Assembly: GCA_963680875.1 (NCBI GenBank)
Contig: OY804589.1
Coordinates: forward strand, 24,912,353 to 24,976,352
DNA from: Bathymodiolus brooksi
Taxonomy: Eukaryota > Mollusca > Bivalvia > Mytilida > Modiolidae
Direction of reading: 5' to 3'
DNA: 64,000 nucleotides
Part shown: one piece after another, positions 1 to 10,425 of the stretch
How the letters are laid out: every line of letters begins with the position of its first letter
Numbering within the stretch: the stretch's first letter is position 1
The notes under the pieces: generated by a model
Databases searched by the model: none
What the model was told of the DNA's origin: nothing
Seen by the model: only the letters and a program-made list of their open reading frames with translations
Program-made: the position numbers and the translations under genes

Positions 1-173
1 TATTTTCTACATACCAATTCTGATTTCTAACTCGCCTGAGTCAAGGCCAAGTGTACTTTAATTATCACTTGATAATTGATCGTTATTTAACGTTAAATGA
101 GCATTATTCAGTTATATATATTCATACTGAAGACAAGTTTACAAATAATACATTATATAGGTAACAAACAAGA

Positions 174-459
174 TGGTATGGGCCTAAGAGTGCAATGGTA
201 TGGGCCTAAGAGTGCAATGGTATGGGCCTAAGAGTGCAATGGTATGGGACTAATAGTGCAATGGTATGGGCCTAAGAGTGCAATGGTATGGGCCTAAGAG
301 TGCAATGGTATGGGCCTAAGAGTGCAATGGTATGGGCCTAAGAGTGCAATGGTATGGGCCTAAGAGTGCAATGGTATGGGCCTAAGAGTGCAATGGTATG
401 GGCCTAATAGTGCAATGGTATGGGCCTAAGAGTGCAATGGTATGGGCCTAAGAGTGCAA
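174..459 (+). repeat. 22-bp minisatellite, 13 copies (unit 1)
   Basis: Perfect or near-perfect copies of a 22-bp motif beginning TGGTATGGGCCTAAGAGTGC. Copies 4 and 11 carry an 'AATAG' variant and copy 4 also has 'GGGACTA'. The array sits between two single-copy stretches shared by all three large units, so the copy-number difference (13 versus 5) is a true VNTR. Confidence 0.97.
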
Positions 460-1174
460 GTTTAGATCGATTATTGATTAAAGTCACATGAACAGTATTT
501 CAGTTACATTCATGACGAAAACAAGTTTCAAACAATACCTCCCCTAGGCAACTTCTACATATGTCAACCTGTGACTTATCCATAGGAGTTACTGCAAGGT
601 GTTTTTTAACGTCCAAGGAGCGTAACATACTCATTAGATGAGCCACTCATTTATGTCCAGTCCGAAGGGCGAGTGGTATATCTGAATCGTCCAACACAAC
701 CAGGGGACTCCTATTTCGGAAGTGATTTTACCCACTATATTTATTGGGTACTCCACAAGATATTTTCTTTTTACTACTTTCGGCAATTCATTTTTGTAAA
801 GTGCGAAAAATAATTAACTATCTCCCTATCCAGCTCAAAACTTGTAAAGTCGGGTAACATTAACCCTGGTTGGCCAAATACAATGTTCCAAGCGAAATGA
901 CATCGTTTCAAGGTAACTAACTCATACAGTGAGTACTTGCTATTAACACCAAGTGAGACATAATGTCAGCTATGTCATCGCGAGTAACGTTTTGATGAGA
1001 TGACGATATCTGTCTTGTTTTTATGCTGTATACTTAGCGAAGAAGCTATATACCATAATGTATTAATGCTTCGTTAATCCCGACCATTGATCGAACGGTA
1101 TATCAAACGGTCTTCGATGTGGGGTAGGCACGATGATCATTACTCCCGGAGAGGTAGCATACTTAGAAAAACAT

Positions 1175-2231
1175 ACAAACCGTTGCACGACGTTTGAGCG
1201 CATTGGTCCTACATTTGAGCGCAAAAAATCCTACGTTTGAGCGCAAAAAAATCCACGATTGAGCGCATTTTACCGTAGCTATTTACCTGAGAGAAAAAAA
1301 AGAAATTATTATAAAAATTTGAGCCGAAGACAATAAATCTTGATTTTGAACTTGGAATGGTTAACCTTCTAAGAGAAGAATTCAGGGAAGTCGAAATTAA
1401 AGGTTGTAGGCTTCATCTTGGTCAAGCGTGGTATAGAAAAATTCAGTCTCTTGGTCTTGCACAGGACTACAAAGATAAATCTAGTGAAATTGGTAAATGG
1501 CTATCCCAGTTTTTTGGACTTCCCTTTCTGCCTCCTGATGAAACCGAAGACAGTTTTGTAGAGGAGATGATACCAGAGGCACCCACAAATGAACGATGTT
1601 CTAAGTTCTTTGACTATTTATTAGAAACCTATGTGGACGAAAACTCAAAATATCCTCCTACAATGCGGGCTTCAAAACCTTGCAGTACAGCTAAACGCAT
1701 TAACAATGGCCCGGAGTCCTTTCACAGTCACTTCAATGATCAGTTTTATTCTGTGCACCCATGTATATATGTATTCATTGATGTGTTAAAACAAATACAG
1801 ACAACTACATACATTAAAATTCGATGTCTTGACAACCCCGCTACAGTCAGGCGCACCGAGAAGGAAAAACTTGCATTTTCCTTAGAATAATACCGTGGGT
1901 TAGAGACAGGAGAAATTTCTAGAGCAACTTACATGAAGTCAATGGGGTTGAAATTTTCCACAAGAACCGATTTGTAAGATTTTAGTGCTATTTTTATAGA
2001 CATTTTTAAACATTCTTAAATCTATTTCATAAAACATTTTAAATAAATACTATGATGTTTTTATGATGTGTTTTTTAGTGCTGTAATCTTTTATAATAAT
2101 AAAGTGTATATATTTTTATTTCTATTTTTCACATTTTTAGATATTAAATTCTCCAGGTAAACCACAGGTAAAATGCGCTCAAACGTAACACACCTAAAAT
2201 TGAAAATGCACTCAAACGTAGTGCGCCCATA
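1175..2231 (+). mobile_element. Non-autonomous MULE (Mutator-like), unit 1
   Basis: Both ends carry repeated TACGTTTGAGCGCA-type motifs in opposite orientation: four on the left (about 1190-1265) and two on the right (about 2173-2220). The inner edges also align as inverted sequence (left 'CATTTTACCGTAGC', right 'CTGTGGTTTACC' on the complement), giving imperfect terminal inverted repeats of about 80-100 bp. The flanks are GAAAAACAT (1166-1174) and GAAACACAT (2232-2240), a likely 9-bp target-site duplication with one mismatch. Nine-base duplications and long inverted repeats are typical of Mutator elements. Only a C-terminal transposase segment lies between, so this is an internal-deletion derivative. 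Confidence 0.7.
1315..1890 (+). pseudogene. MULE transposase, C-terminal fragment (unit 1)
   Basis: The frame opens after a TAA at 1312-1314 and reads through to TAA at 1888-1890. A Met at 1357 would give 177 aa. Just before that Met the same frame encodes NLDFELG, matching the second catalytic Asp region ('DFE') of MULE transposases. Then come GCRLHLGQAWYRK, which is the Cys-His motif typical of the family, and NNGPESFHSHFN, which contains the expected third catalytic acid (Glu). The first catalytic Asp, the N-terminal zinc finger and everything upstream are missing; the left terminal repeat abuts this segment. A complete family member is usually over 400 aa. The product cannot be a working transposase on this evidence. 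The frame is nonetheless open, and identical in units 1 and 2. Confidence 0.75.
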
Positions 2232-2254
2232 GAAACACATAAGTTACAGGTAAG

Positions 2255-2432
2255 TTAAGTCGATTTTTGGCTATTTAGTTTAGGCCCTTTGGCTGTGGTA
2301 TTCTTCCTGTCAAATATTTCAAAATTATTTGGTTCTGAAATATTTTGGATTTGGGCGTACCTGATGAAGGTTATTCCAGAAACGCGTCATACGAACTAAA
2401 TCTAATATCTACGTTTTTATTACTAAATAACA
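2255..2432 (+). repeat. PLE-type dispersed repeat with hammerhead-like core (unit 1)
   Basis: Contains TTGGGCGTACCTGATGAAGG, a short GG-loop-CC helix and CCAGAAACGCGTC: a CTGATGA...GAAA arrangement resembling the hammerhead ribozyme cores known from the terminal repeats of Penelope-like elements. It is followed by 'CTAAATCTAATATCTACG', which also follows the motif in other copies (47695-47770, 57195-57225). The same repeat recurs at 6331, 10245, 29040(-), 45545, 46135(-), 47665, 59690(-), 60290(-) and 63165(-). Ribozyme activity is not established: the first stem II pair would be an A-A mismatch. Confidence 0.6.
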
Positions 2433-2771
2433 AGTGAAATGCTGTTTAGCATATCTGTTAGTTTCACGAACAAGCACGTCAACCACACTGTGATCTTCGA
2501 ACTCAAGAAACTTTAGAAAAAAAAATAATAATGATAATAATAATAATTATAAATTGGATGAATTAGGAGTGAAATTGACCAGCCCTGTCTCTTCTTGCAA
2601 TCTCGAGTCTGGCAAATCAAACGTCCCTGGATATACAAAAGAAACACACGGTCCTCTGTTAACTGGTACAGCTTCATCAATATTGATTTCTTCATCGGTA
2701 TCTGTATCAGTCAGAACCCGATTCTGCGGCGTCGATCATCTTGATCAAAATGATGAATTTCAAATAATTTT

Positions 2772-2960
2772 GAGTACATCTCGCCTGAGCGGGGTTCAAA
2801 CTCACAACGTTAGTGGTGATCGGCACTGATTACTTTAAACATATTTTATTGTTCAAAAAGACAAAAGGATAAGACACAAGTTAAACAACTTAGACAGTCT
2901 TCTCCCACTGATTGCATAGGTAGTTGTAAATCCAACTATCATACGATCACGAGCCGCACG
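2772..2960 (-). repeat. SINE head fragment with 74-bp insertion (unit 1)
   Basis: Minus-strand tRNA-like head of the common SINE in this window: B-box-like GTGAGTTTGAACCCCGCTC, and an A-box region containing 'GATCGTATGATAGTTGG'. It is split by a 74-bp insertion (2832-2905). Repeated at 6848-7036 (unit 2) and, unsplit, at 11805-11930 (unit 3). Confidence 0.7.
2832..2905. mobile_element. 74-bp insertion with 8-bp target duplication
   Basis: Flanked by CACTGATT at 2824-2831 and 2906-2913. Unit 3 (near 11860) has a single CACTGATT and no insert, so the empty site is present in this window. The same insert is at 6908-6981 in unit 2. No inverted ends are obvious and the family is unknown. Confidence 0.8.
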
Positions 2961-3029
2961 GCCTCTTCTCTATTGAGGTCACGATAGTATACTACATCAA
3001 TCTATTATTAAGAAATTATTTAAAAGAAG

Positions 3030-3165
3030 AGTTTTAAGATACCAAAGGGGTTATTAGAAGCCTTAAATCGAAGGAGGACAAACAATACAATGACTAAAAG
3101 AAAAAAGAAAAACAAAGATCTACAAAACGCTAAATATCGAGCAACATGAACACAAAATTTTTCAG
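3030..3165 (-). repeat. Dispersed PLE-type retroelement tail (unit 1, truncated)
   Basis: Shares 'AGATACCAAAGGGGTTATTA', 'CGAAGGAGGACAAACAATAC' and 'GAGCAACATGAACACA' with other copies at 7106-7241, 11978-12215, 40885-41010, 47150-47600, 49625-49855 and 50405-50640. At 50405-50980 this repeat lies directly downstream of reverse transcriptase C-terminal coding sequence, so it is interpreted as that element's 3' end. Confidence 0.7.
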
Positions 3166-3344
3166 GCGAATTAATGGACATGAAAAATGGTACATTTTAT
3201 TCAAATTGTATCACAATTGCGAGTTGAAAACTGCAGGATGAAAGACAATTTATTCAGAAGAAAATCATATCACATAGCATCCCCCAAGTGAAATGATTGC
3301 TCCCTTAGTTAGAATTAATCTGGAACGAGTGGTCGATGGCTGGC

Positions 3345-3425
3345 TCCAGGTATTCTGGTTTCTTCCAACAATAAAACTGACAGCCACGATATAATTGAAA
3401 TATTGTTGAAGGTGGCGTTAACTCC
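3345..3425 (+). repeat. SINE 3'-domain fragment (units 1 and 2)
   Basis: Shows 'CCACGATATAATTGAAATAT' and 'GTTGAAGGTGGCGTTAAC', the conserved 3' domain of the window's SINEs, without a head. Also at 7421-7501. Confidence 0.75.
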
Positions 3426-3738
3426 CTCGTGTTATGGGAGTTCATGAAAACGAGGTTTGACTGTATTAGGACTTTTCAAACATGGAATTTAAATGGCTAT
3501 ATATAGTTTTTGCTTATTATATATGTAAATTTTCAGTAAATTTCCACGGACTCGTGGTAATTTCTACTTTCATTTTCACTTTCCGTTTCGATTATTGTAA
3601 TGCAGAAGCATTTTCAGAAATTCACTTCGATTCCTTATATAACTTTGACATATTTGACTTTGACCATAAAAAACAATATCATATAGCAAATTAAATTCAC
3701 GAGTGTACGTCTCGGGTATAAACCAGAGGATACCAAAA

Positions 3739-4053
3739 ATGGCATTTATCTTTGATATTATGAATTTAAGTAAATGTCTATGCTTAGCTACCGCCGCTAC
3801 CGTGTATTATAACAGGTCTTTTCGGAGTAGTGGGATCCACACCATCATATTGTTGTTAATGACTGCATGCGTAATTCACTTGAATACGACACTGTTTTTG
3901 GCATTGATCACCATCACAGGAATAAGTTTGAATTACAACTGGACATGGATACAAACCTGCAATCTTTATACTCTAGTATTCTTTTTCTTGGCATTTCTGG
4001 ATATCTTGCAGGTATTTTTCGAAGAAAGATTAAGATATACGGTTATAGTCTAG
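3739..4053 (+). CDS. Hydrophobic open frame in tandem unit, not recognised
   Basis: About 104 aa from Met 3739, with three hydrophobic stretches: roughly the segment after SSGIHTIILLLM, LFLALITITGIS, and LVFFFLAFLDILQ. An exact copy is at 7815-8129 in unit 2; the whole segment is absent from unit 3. I recognise no family. An overlapping frame in another phase (3867-4061) is equally open, there is no recognisable promoter, and the flanks are repeats, so this may be fortuitous. Confidence 0.12.
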   Translation: MAFIFDIMNLSKCLCLATAATVYYNRSFRSSGIHTIILLLMTACVIHLNTTLFLALITITGISLNYNWTWIQTCNLYTLVFFFLAFLDILQVFFEERLRYTVIV

Positions 4054-4314
4054 TTTACTAGCGAAGCAACCCATCCGTGTGCGAGTGTAGTTGAAATACT
4101 GCTTATTTGACGTTAGACATCAGTCAGTTATTCAATATTTTCTATATACCAATTCTGATTTCTAACTCGCCTGAGTCAAGGCCAAGTGTACTTTAATTAT
4201 CACTTGATAATTGATCGTTATTTAACGTTAAATGAACATTATTCAGTTATATATATTCATACCGAAGACAAGCTTACAAATAATAAATTATATAGGTAAC
4301 AAACAAGATGGTAC

Positions 4315-4424
4315 TGGTATGGGCCTAAGAGTGCAATGGTATGGGCCTAAGAGTGCAATGGTATGGGCCTAAGAGTGCAATGGTATGGGCCTAAGAGTGC
4401 AATGGTATGGGCCTAAGAGTGCAA
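4315..4424 (+). repeat. 22-bp minisatellite, 5 copies (unit 2)
   Basis: Exactly five copies (110 bp) of the motif seen at 174-459. The left junction has a short extra 'GTAC' that is absent in unit 1. Confidence 0.97.
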
Positions 4425-4949
4425 GTTTAGATCGATTATTGATTAAAGTCACATGAACAGTATTTCAGTTACATTCATGACGAAAACAAGTTTCAAACAA
4501 TACCTCCCCTAGGCAACTTCTACATATGTCAACCTGTGACTTATCCATAAGAGTTACTGCAAGGTGTTTTTTAACGTCCAAGGAGCGTAACATACTCATT
4601 AGATGAGCCACTCATTTATGTCCAGTCCGAAGGGCGAATGGTATATTTGATTCGTCCAACACAACCAGGTGACTCCTATTTCGGAAGTGATTTTACCCAC
4701 TATATTTATTGGGTACTCCACAAGATATTTTCTTTTTACTATTTTCGGCAATGCATTTTTGTAAAGTGCGAAAAATAATTAACTATCTCCTTATCCAGCT
4801 CAAAACTTGTAAAGTCGGGTAACATTAACCCTGGTTGGCCAAATACAATGTTCCAAGCGAAATGACATCGTTTCAAGGTAACTAACTCATACAGTGAGTA
4901 CTTGCTATTAACACCAAGTGAGACATAATGTCAGCTATGTCATCGCGAG

Positions 4950-5226
4950 TAACGTTTTGATGAGATGACGATATCTGTCTTGTACTAGAACAACACCTCC
5001 AGTTGTAATTCATTAGGTCAATGAAACAACAGTGTGCATATTGACATTTCATTCAACTCAAACACATTATATTAACATTCTTAAAATTCTTAGTTTTTAT
5101 GCTGTATACTTAGCGAAGAAGCTATATACCATAATGTATTAATGCTTCGTTAATCCCAACCATTGATCGAACGGTATATCAAACGGTCTTCGATGTGGGG
5201 TAGGCACGATGATCATTACTCCCGGA
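4950..5226 (-). repeat. Decayed tRNA-type SINE in the tandem unit
   Basis: Weakly matches the intact SINE at 33210-33572: the order 'GATGAGATGACGA', 'TTGTACTAGAACAACACC', 'TGAAACAACAGTGTGC', then a 3' block ending near 'GATCATTACTCC'. The head would be at the right, so the element reads on the minus strand. The equivalent stretches are 985-1150 in unit 1 (with 111 bp missing from the middle) and 9026-9302 in unit 3. Confidence 0.5.
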
Positions 5227-5250
5227 GAGGTAGCATACTTAGAAAAACAT

Positions 5251-6307
5251 ACAAACCGTTGCACGACGTTTGAGCGCATTGGTCCTACATTTGAGCGCAA
5301 AAAATCCTACGTTTGAGCGCAAACAAATCCACGATTGAGCGCATTTTACCGTAGCTATTTACCTGAGAGAAAAAAAAGAAATTATTATAAAAATTTGAGC
5401 CGAAGACAATAAATCTTGATTTTGAACTTGGAATGGTTAACCTTCTAAGAGAAGAATTCAGGGAAGTCGAAATTAAAGGTTGTAGGCTTCATCTTGGTCA
5501 AGCGTGGTATAGAAAAATTCAGTCTCTTGGTCTTGCACAGGACTACAAAGATAAATCTAGTGAAATTGGTAAATGGCTATCCCAGTTTTTTGGACTTCCC
5601 TTTCTGCCTCCTGATGAAACCGAAGACAGTTTTGTAGAGGAGATGATACCAGAGGCACCCACAAATGAACGATGTTCTAAGTTCTTTGACTATTTATTAG
5701 AAACCTATGTGGACGAAAACTCAAAATATCCTCCTACAATGCGGGCTTCAAAACCTTGCAGTACAGCTAAACGCATTAACAATGGCCCGGAGTCCTTTCA
5801 CAGTCACTTCAATGATCAGTTTTATTCTGTGCACCCATGTATATATGTATTCATTGATGTGTTAAAACAAATACAGACAACTACATACATTAAAATTCGA
5901 TGTCTTGACAACCCCGCTACAGTCAGGCGCACCGAGAAGGAAAAACTTGCATTTTCCTTAGAATAATACCGTGGGTTAGAGACAGGAGAAATTTCTAGAG
6001 CAACTTACATGAAGTCAATGGGGTTGAAATTTTCCACAAGAACCGATTTGTAAGATTTTAGTGCTATTTTTATAGACATTTTTAAACATTCTTAAATCTA
6101 TTTCATAAAACATTTTAAATAAATACTATGATGTTTTTATGATGTGTTTTTTAGTGCTGTAATCTTTTATAATAATAAAGTGTATATATTTTTATTTCTA
6201 TTTTTCACATTTTTAGATATTAAATTCTCCAGGTAAACCACAGGTAAAATGCGCTCAAACGTAACACACCTAAAATTGAAAATGCACTCAAACGTAGTGC
6301 GCCCATA
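5251..6307 (+). mobile_element. Non-autonomous MULE, unit 2
   Basis: Copy of the element at 1175-2231, displaced by 4076 bp. The left terminal repeat carries 'GCAAACAAATCC' as in unit 3, while the body is as in unit 1. The switch between the two parental units therefore lies inside this element's left end. Confidence 0.7.
5391..5966 (+). pseudogene. MULE transposase, C-terminal fragment (unit 2)
   Basis: Identical in translation to the unit 1 fragment (177 aa from Met 5433). It contains the DFE, Cys-His and NNGPESFH segments and lacks the first catalytic Asp. The absence of any amino-acid difference from unit 1 fits a very recent duplication rather than selection. Confidence 0.75.
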
Positions 6308-6330
6308 GAAACACATAAGTTACAGGTAAG

Positions 6331-6508
6331 TTAAGTCGATTTTTGGCTATTTAGTTTAGGCCCTTTGGCTGTGGTATTCTTCCTGTCAAATATTTCAAAA
6401 TTATTTGGTTCTGAAATATTTTGGATTTGGGCGTACCTGATGAAGGTTATTCCAGAAACGCGTCATACGAACTAAATCTAATATCTACGTTTTTATTACT
6501 AAATAACA
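6331..6508 (+). repeat. PLE-type repeat with hammerhead-like core (unit 2)
   Basis: Identical to the copy at 2255-2432. Confidence 0.6.
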
Positions 6509-8390
6509 AGTGAAATGCTGTTTAGCATATCTGTTAGTTTCACGAACAAGCACGTCAACCACACTGTGATCTTCGAACTCAAGAAACTTTAGAAAAAAAA
6601 ATAATAATGATAATAATAATAATTATAAATTGGATGAATTAGGAGTGAAATTGACCAGCCCTGTCTCTTCTTGCAATCTCGAGTCTGGCAAATCAAACGT
6701 CCCTGGATATACAAAAGAAACACACGGTCCTCTGTTAACTGGTACAGCTTCATCAATATTGATTTCTTCATCGGTATCTGTATCAGTCAGAACCCGATTC
6801 TGCGGCGTCGATCATCTTGATCAAAATGATGAATTTCAAATAATTTTGAGTACATCTCGCCTGAGCGGGGTTCAAACTCACAACGTTAGTGGTGATCGGC
6901 ACTGATTACTTTAAACATATTTTATTGTTCAAAAAGACAAAAGGATAAGACACAAGTTAAACAACTTAGACAGTCTTCTCCCACTGATTGCATAGGTAGT
7001 TGTAAATCCAACTATCATACGATCACGAGCCGCACGGCCTCTTCTCTATTGAGGTCACGATAGTATACTACATCAATCTATTATTAAGAAATTATTTAAA
7101 AGAAGAGTTTTAAGATACCAAAGGGGTTATTAGAAGCCTTAAATCGAAGGAGGACAAACAATACAATGACTAAAAGAAAAAAGAAAAACAAAGATCTACA
7201 AAACGCTAAATATCGAGCAACATGAACACAAAATTTTTCAGGCGAATTAATGGACATGAAAAATGGTACATTTTATTCAAATTGTATCACAATTGCGAGT
7301 TGAAAACTGCAGGATGAAAGACAATTTATTCAGAAGAAAATCATATCACATAGCATCCCCCAAGTGAAATGATTGCTCCCTTAGTTAGAATTAATCTGGA
7401 ACGAGTGGTCGATGGCTGGCTCCAGGTATTCTGGTTTCTTCCAACAATAAAACTGACAGCCACGATATAATTGAAATATTGTTGAAGGTGGCGTTAACTC
7501 CCTCGTGTTATGGGAGTTCATGAAAACGAGGTTTGACTGTATTAGGACTTTTCAAACATGGAATTTAAATGGCTATATATAGTTTTTGCTTATTATATAT
7601 GTAAATTTTCAGTAAATTTCCACGGACTCGTGGTAATTTCTACTTTCATTTTCACTTTCCGTTTCGATTATTGTAATGCAGAAGCATTTTCAGAAATTCA
7701 CTTCGATTCCTTATATAACTTTGACATATTTGACTTTGACCATAAAAAACAATATCATATAGCAAATTAAATTCACGAGTGTACGTCTCGGGTATAAACC
7801 AGAGGATACCAAAAATGGCATTTATCTTTGATATTATGAATTTAAGTAAATGTCTATGCTTAGCTACCGCCGCTACCGTGTATTATAACAGGTCTTTTCG
7901 GAGTAGTGGGATCCACACCATCATATTGTTGTTAATGACTGCATGCGTAATTCACTTGAATACGACACTGTTTTTGGCATTGATCACCATCACAGGAATA
8001 AGTTTGAATTACAACTGGACATGGATACAAACCTGCAATCTTTATACTCTAGTATTCTTTTTCTTGGCATTTCTGGATATCTTGCAGGTATTTTTCGAAG
8101 AAAGATTAAGATATACGGTTATAGTCTAGTTTACTAGCGAAGCAACCCATCCGTGTGCGAGTGTAGTTGAAATACTGCTTATTTGACGTTAGACATCAGT
8201 CAGTTATTCAATATTTTCTATATACCAATTCTGATTTCTAACTCGCCTGAGTCAAGGCCAAGTGTACTTTAATTATCACTTGATAATTGATCGTTATTTA
8301 ACGTTAAATGAACATTATTCAGTTATATATATTCATACCGAAGACAAGCTTACAAATAATAAATTATATAGGTAACAAACAAGATGGTAC

Positions 8391-8500
8391 TGGTATGGGC
8401 CTAAGAGTGCAATGGTATGGGCCTAAGAGTGCAATGGTATGGGCCTAAGAGTGCAATGGTATGGGCCTAAGAGTGCAATGGTATGGGCCTAAGAGTGCAA
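8391..8500 (+). repeat. 22-bp minisatellite, 5 copies (unit 3)
   Basis: Five copies, same phase and same 'GTAC' left junction as unit 2. Confidence 0.97.
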
Positions 8501-9326
8501 GTTTAGATCGATTATTGATTAAAGTCACATGAACAGTATTTCAGTTACATTCATGACGAAAACAAGTTTCAAACAATACCTCCCCTAGGCAACTTCTACA
8601 TATGTCAACCTGTGACTTATCCATAAGAGTTACTGCAAGGTGTTTTTTAACGTCCAAGGAGCGTAACATACTCATTAGATGAGCCACTCATTTATGTCCA
8701 GTCCGAAGGGCGAATGGTATATTTGATTCGTCCAACACAACCAGGTGACTCCTATTTCGGAAGTGATTTTACCCACTATATTTATTGGGTACTCCACAAG
8801 ATATTTTCTTTTTACTATTTTCGGCAATGCATTTTTGTAAAGTGCGAAAAATAATTAACTATCTCCTTATCCAGCTCAAAACTTGTAAAGTCGGGTAACA
8901 TTAACCCTGGTTGGCCAAATACAATGTTCCAAGCGAAATGACATCGTTTCAAGGTAACTAACTCATACAGTGAGTACTTGCTATTAACACCAAGTGAGAC
9001 ATAATGTCAGCTATGTCATCGCGAGTAACGTTTTGATGAGATGACGATATCTGTCTTGTACTAGAACAACACCTCCAGTTGTAATTCATTAGGTCAATGA
9101 AACAACAGTGTGCATATTGACATTTCATTCAACTCAAACACATTATATTAACATTCTTAAAATTCTTAGTTTTTATGCTGTATACTTAGCGAAGAAGCTA
9201 TATACCATAATGTATTAATGCTTCGTTAATCCCAACCATTGATCGAACGGTATATCAAACGGTCTTCGATGTGGGGTAGGCACGATGATCATTACTCCCG
9301 GAGAGGTAGCATACTTAGAAAAACAT

Positions 9327-10220
9327 ACAAACCGTTGCACGACGTTTGAGCGCATTGGTCCTACATTTGAGCGCAAAAAATCCTACGTTTGAGCGCAAAC
9401 AAATCCACGATTGAGCGCATTTTACCGTAGCTATTTACCTGAGAGAAAAAAAAGAAATTATTATAAAAATTTTAGCCGAAGACAATAAATCTTGATTTTG
9501 AACTTGGAATGGTTAACCTTCTAAGAGAAGAATTCAGGGAAGTCGAAATTAAAGGTTGTAAGTTTCATCTTGGTCAAGCGTGGTATAGAAAAATTCAGTC
9601 TCTTGGTCTTGCACAGGACTACAAAGATAAATCTAGTGAAATTGGTAAATGGCTATCCCAATTTTTTGGACTTCCCTTTCTGCCTCTTGATGAAACCGAA
9701 GACAGTTCTGTAGAGGAGATGATACCAGAGGCACCCACAAATGAACGATGTTCTAAGTTCTCTGACTATTTATTAGAAACCTATGTGGACGAAAACTCAA
9801 AATATCCTCCTACAATGCGGGCTTCAAAACCTTGCAGTACAGCTAAACGCATTAACAATGGCCCGGAGTCCTTTCACAGTCACTTCAATGATCAGTTTTA
9901 TTCTGCGCACCCATGTATATATGTATTCATTGATGTGTTAAAACAAATACAGACAACTACATACATTAAAATTCGATGTCTTGACAACCCCGCTACAGTC
10001 AGGCGCACCGAGAAGGAAAAACTTGCGTTTTCCTTAGAATAATACCGTAGGTTAGAGACAGGAGAAATTTCTATTGATGTTTTTATGATGTGTTTTTTAG
10101 TGCTGTAATCTTTTATAATAATAAAGTGTATATATTTTTATTTCTATTTTTCACATTTTTAGATATTAAATTCCCCAGGTAAACCACAGGTAAAATGCGC
10201 TCAAACGTAGTGTGCCCATA
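9327..10220 (+). mobile_element. Non-autonomous MULE, unit 3 (shorter)
   Basis: Same termini as the other two, but the right end keeps only one inverted motif (about 10196-10210) and about 125 bp 3' of the transposase frame is deleted, with short homology ('TGATGTTTTTATGATG') at the junction near 10077. Confidence 0.65.
9476..10042 (+). pseudogene. MULE transposase, C-terminal fragment (unit 3)
   Basis: Same 177-aa frame from Met 9509, with changes relative to units 1 and 2: GCKFHLGQ for GCRLHLGQ, PLDETEDSSV for PPDETEDSFV, SKFSDY for SKFFDY, SAHP for SVHP. 'FHLGQ' is the usual family wording, so unit 3 is nearer the ancestral state here. The Glu codon upstream (GAG in units 1 and 2) is TAG at 9473-9475, so the frame opens only just before the DFE segment. 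Confidence 0.75.
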
Positions 10221-10244
10221 CAAACACATAAGCTACAGGTAAGT

Positions 10245-10425
10245 TAAGTCGATTTTTGGCTATTCAGTTTAGGCCCTTTGGCTGTGGTTTTCTTCCTGTC
10301 AAATATTTCACAATTATTTGGTTCTGAAATATTTTGGATTTGAGCGTACCTGATGAAGGTTATTCCAGAAACGCGTCATACGAACTAAATCTAATATCTA
10401 CGTTTTTATTACTAAATAACAAGTG
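10245..10425 (+). repeat. PLE-type repeat with hammerhead-like core (unit 3)
   Basis: Same repeat with TTGAGCGTACCTGATGAAGG. It ends at the left target duplication of the 1028-bp insertion. Confidence 0.6.

Larger units (their letters stand above)
1..4135 (+). repeat. Tandem ~4.1-kb repeat, unit 1 (5' part distinct)
   Basis: First of three consecutive related units. Position 1 corresponds to 4136 and 8212. In order it holds a 22-bp minisatellite (13 copies here), a decayed SINE, a MULE-derived element, a hammerhead-like PLE repeat, a SINE fragment, a retroelement tail and about 970 bp of unclassified sequence. The 5' part differs from units 2 and 3: it has eight more minisatellite copies and lacks a 111-bp block present at about 4983-5093. 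From about 1250 onward it appears identical to unit 2, since all derived open frames are identical. Confidence 0.9.
4136..8211 (+). repeat. Tandem ~4.1-kb repeat, unit 2 (hybrid)
   Basis: Exactly 4076 bp in length. Its 5' part, up to about 5324, matches unit 3: five minisatellite copies, the 111-bp block, and a C at 5324. Its 3' part, from 5397 onward, matches unit 1: identical transposase frame, the 74-bp insertion at 6908-6981 and the same 3' extension. The switch therefore lies between 5325 and 5396. Confidence 0.9.

Noticed and set aside
174..459. Regular 22-bp repeats considered as a CRISPR array
   Set aside because: Units are contiguous with no unique spacers, and the sequence is eukaryotic.
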